From assembly GCF_003046315.1 (NCBI RefSeq), contig NZ_PZZP01000001.1, positions 1,612,001 through 1,676,000 on the forward strand: a stretch of 64,000 nucleotides of DNA, read 5' to 3'. Of the stretch, positions 62,507-64,000 are shown one piece after another. Source of the stretch: Desmospora activa DSM 45169. GTDB taxonomy: Bacteria > Bacillota > Bacilli > Thermoactinomycetales > DSM-45169. Numbering within the stretch: position 1 is the stretch's first letter; the number at the start of each line of letters is the position of its first letter. A model generated the notes under the pieces. It saw only the letters and a list, made by a program, of their open reading frames with translations. It was not told where the DNA came from and did no database searches. A program made the position numbers and the translations under genes.

Positions 62507-64000
62507 GGTTTCTCACCCATTTCACAATACGGCAACTCCACGGAAAACCGCGTCATTCCTTCATCAGAGGTTACAGCTAGGTTCCCTCCCAGCCGTTCCA
62601 CACTTGCACGAACCAGATGCAATCCGTACCCGCGATCGTCGCCTTTGCTCGAATATCCTTTATTAAAAATCGCCTCTTGTTGATCCTTCAGTATCCCTAC
62701 TCCATTATCTTCTACAGAAAGTGTCAATTTTTCTCCATCATATCCCAAAAAAACTTGTAATTTCTTCGTTTTGCTCTCTGATCCCTCTACCGCTTCAAAG
62801 CTGTTTTCAATTAGGTTTCCCAATATCGTCACCAGTTCATGAACCATTTCCGGCTCTTCCAGTCGCGGCAAGGGGTGAACTCCGGTGATCTCCAATTGCA
62901 CGCCCCGTTCCCGCGCGATGCTCCACTTACTCAACAAAAAACCGGCTAGAATCGGATTTTGAACCAACCGAGAAACGGTTCCGATCTCCATTTGCTGATT
63001 GTTGGTAATCCGACGGATATAGGATGCAAGTTCATCCTGTTTTCCCATATGAGCCATTCCTAAAATGACATGCAACTGATTCATAAACTCATGGGTTTTG
63101 GCACGCAGAGCATCGGCATATAGTTTAACCCCAGTCAATTGCTCCGCCAACTGCTTCAACTCCGTTTTATCACGAAAGGTTGCCACCGCTCCCACCACTT
63201 GCCCTTCCACAGCCACCGGGATGCGGTTGGCAACGAGCACCAGCCCGTTTAGTTCCAACTCCTGATCGTATTCCGCATGTTGACTTTCCAGTACGCGGCG
63301 CAGTCGCGAGCGGGGCAGAAAATCTTCCACTGCCTTGCCGATCGGCTCCTCCACAATACCGGCACGACGAAAGATCCGACTCGCTTCCGCATTGGCCATA
63401 ATAATATTTCCGTCCCGATTGACGGCCAGAATTCCCTCGCGCACGGATTCCAACATAGCCGTCCGCTCCTCTAACAAACCGGCGATTTCATAAGGCTCTA
63501 GCCCAAACAACACTCGCTTGATTTTCCGGGCTAGCAACAATGCCCCAAACAGACCAGTTAACAGCCCAACCCCAATTCCGGTATAAATGATAAAAGTGCT
63601 TTCTATGACCGCTTCACGGATATGATTCATCAAAATTCCCACTGCTACCGCGCCCACTTGCTTTCCATCCTCATCGCGGATCGGGACAAATGCTCGCATG
63701 GCGGTACCCAAGGTCCCCTCCGCCACGGATAAATATTCCTTCCCTTGTAAAACATCCTTCTCATCTTTGCCCACAAACCGTTTGCCGATCTTTTCTTCAT
63801 CCGGGTGTGATTTACGAATCCCGTTCATATCCATTACAACGATGTATTGTACACAGGTTGCCTCCCGAACATTTTCGGCCAAGGTTTGGATTTCAGCTTC
63901 GTCTCTCTTCCCCGTCATCGCTTCAATCACCGTCGGTGATTGGGCGACGATACGTGAAGTGGCTTGCGCCTCATTCGCCAAGTCTGCTTCCGTCTTGGCA
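62503..64000 (-). CDS. CitA/DcuS-type sensor histidine kinase, N-terminus beyond window
   Basis: At least 499 residues are present, and the frame is open to the window edge, so the N-terminal helix is missing. An extracellular PAS-like CitA domain (VREATCVQYIVVMDMNGIRK, KSHPDEEKIGKRF) is followed by a helix (YTGIGVGLLTGLFGALLLA), a cytoplasmic PAS domain (GILAVNRDGNIIMANAEASR), the phospho-His region HEFMNQLHVILGMAHMG, and the ATPase domain (NLIENSFEAVEG, VEDNGVGI, YGLHLVRASVERLGG). It senses an external carboxylate and phosphorylates the adjacent regulator. Confidence 0.9.
   Translation of the reverse strand, partial: AKTEADLANEAQATSRIVAQSPTVIEAMTGKRDEAEIQTLAENVREATCVQYIVVMDMNGIRKSHPDEEKIGKRFVGKDEKDVLQGKEYLSVAEGTLGTAMRAFVPIRDEDGKQVGAVAVGILMNHIREAVIESTFIIYTGIGVGLLTGLFGALLLARKIKRVLFGLEPYEIAGLLEERTAMLESVREGILAVNRDGNIIMANAEASRIFRRAGIVEEPIGKAVEDFLPRSRLRRVLESQHAEYDQELELNGLVLVANRIPVAVEGQVVGAVATFRDKTELKQLAEQLTGVKLYADALRAKTHEFMNQLHVILGMAHMGKQDELASYIRRITNNQQMEIGTVSRLVQNPILAGFLLSKWSIARERGVQLEITGVHPLPRLEEPEMVHELVTILGNLIENSFEAVEGSESKTKKLQVFLGYDGEKLTLSVEDNGVGILKDQQEAIFNKGYSSKGDDRGYGLHLVRASVERLGGNLAVTSDEGMTRFSVELPYCEMGEKP

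Overview
The window looks like a chromosomal segment of a low-to-mid GC, spore-forming Gram-positive of the Bacilli, most likely Thermoactinomycetaceae or a close relative. This rests on Bacillus-type genes (gltC beside gltB with a GltC box, a YwnA-like Rrf2 regulator, YitT, a DUF2642-like ORF, a Gly/Tyr-rich mini-protein), AGGAGG ribosome binding sites, lipoprotein signal peptides and a Fur box. The genus is inference. I see no rRNA, tRNA, CRISPR array, insertion sequence or prophage.

Layout. 1-5571: glutamate synthase large subunit (frameshifted near base 515 and cut by the window edge) with its divergent activator gltC. 5772-20319: mostly single genes and pairs. These are a LysE-type exporter, a GNAT acetyltransferase, a ferritin-like protein, a trans-sulfuration-type PLP enzyme coupled to an ectoine-hydrolase-like M24 enzyme with a divergent PucR regulator, modAB without modC, YitT, a CBS protein, an Rrf2/DoxX pair with a clear operator, a cell-wall amidase, and a Fur-controlled iron-siderophore lipoprotein. 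20371-26211: a compact thiazole-forming RiPP cluster on the minus strand. It encodes a 91-residue precursor with 15 core cysteines, a ThiF-like leader-binding partner, a SagD/YcaO cyclodehydratase and a SagB dehydrogenase, with an attenuator between the precursor and the enzymes. 26485-30835: a PrpF-family isomerase with a complete tripartite tricarboxylate transporter.

30953-46055 is a peptide and N-acyl-amino-acid scavenging region. A LysR regulator diverges from an M20 amidohydrolase plus AbgT transporter. A second block carries two M20 enzymes co-transcribed with an Opp/Dpp ABC importer, divergent from another M20 enzyme and its own regulator. 46287-48505: a KtrB/TrkH-type cation transporter and an OmpA-domain lipoprotein with a PPDPY-repeat stalk. 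48764-56739: a GH42 beta-galactosidase with a sugar ABC importer, whose binding protein is held by a C-terminal membrane helix rather than a lipid. Its promoter carries a cre site and two 12-14 bp palindromes 30 bp apart. Upstream lie an RpiR regulator and a glutamate-semialdehyde-aminomutase-like enzyme, with four copies of GGAAT-N4-ATTYC around that promoter. 57081-64000: a two-helix mini-protein, ComM/YifB ATPase, a small helical protein overlapping an FMN glutamate-synthase-domain protein, and a chain of overlapping genes: CitA/DcuS-type sensor kinase, response regulator, small unknown ORF and endonuclease V.

The strongest candidate for something new is the thiazole-peptide cluster, because its FRCGG-repeat core is unusual and no exporter or immunity gene is linked. 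The paired-operator array upstream of the aminomutase-like gene comes second.
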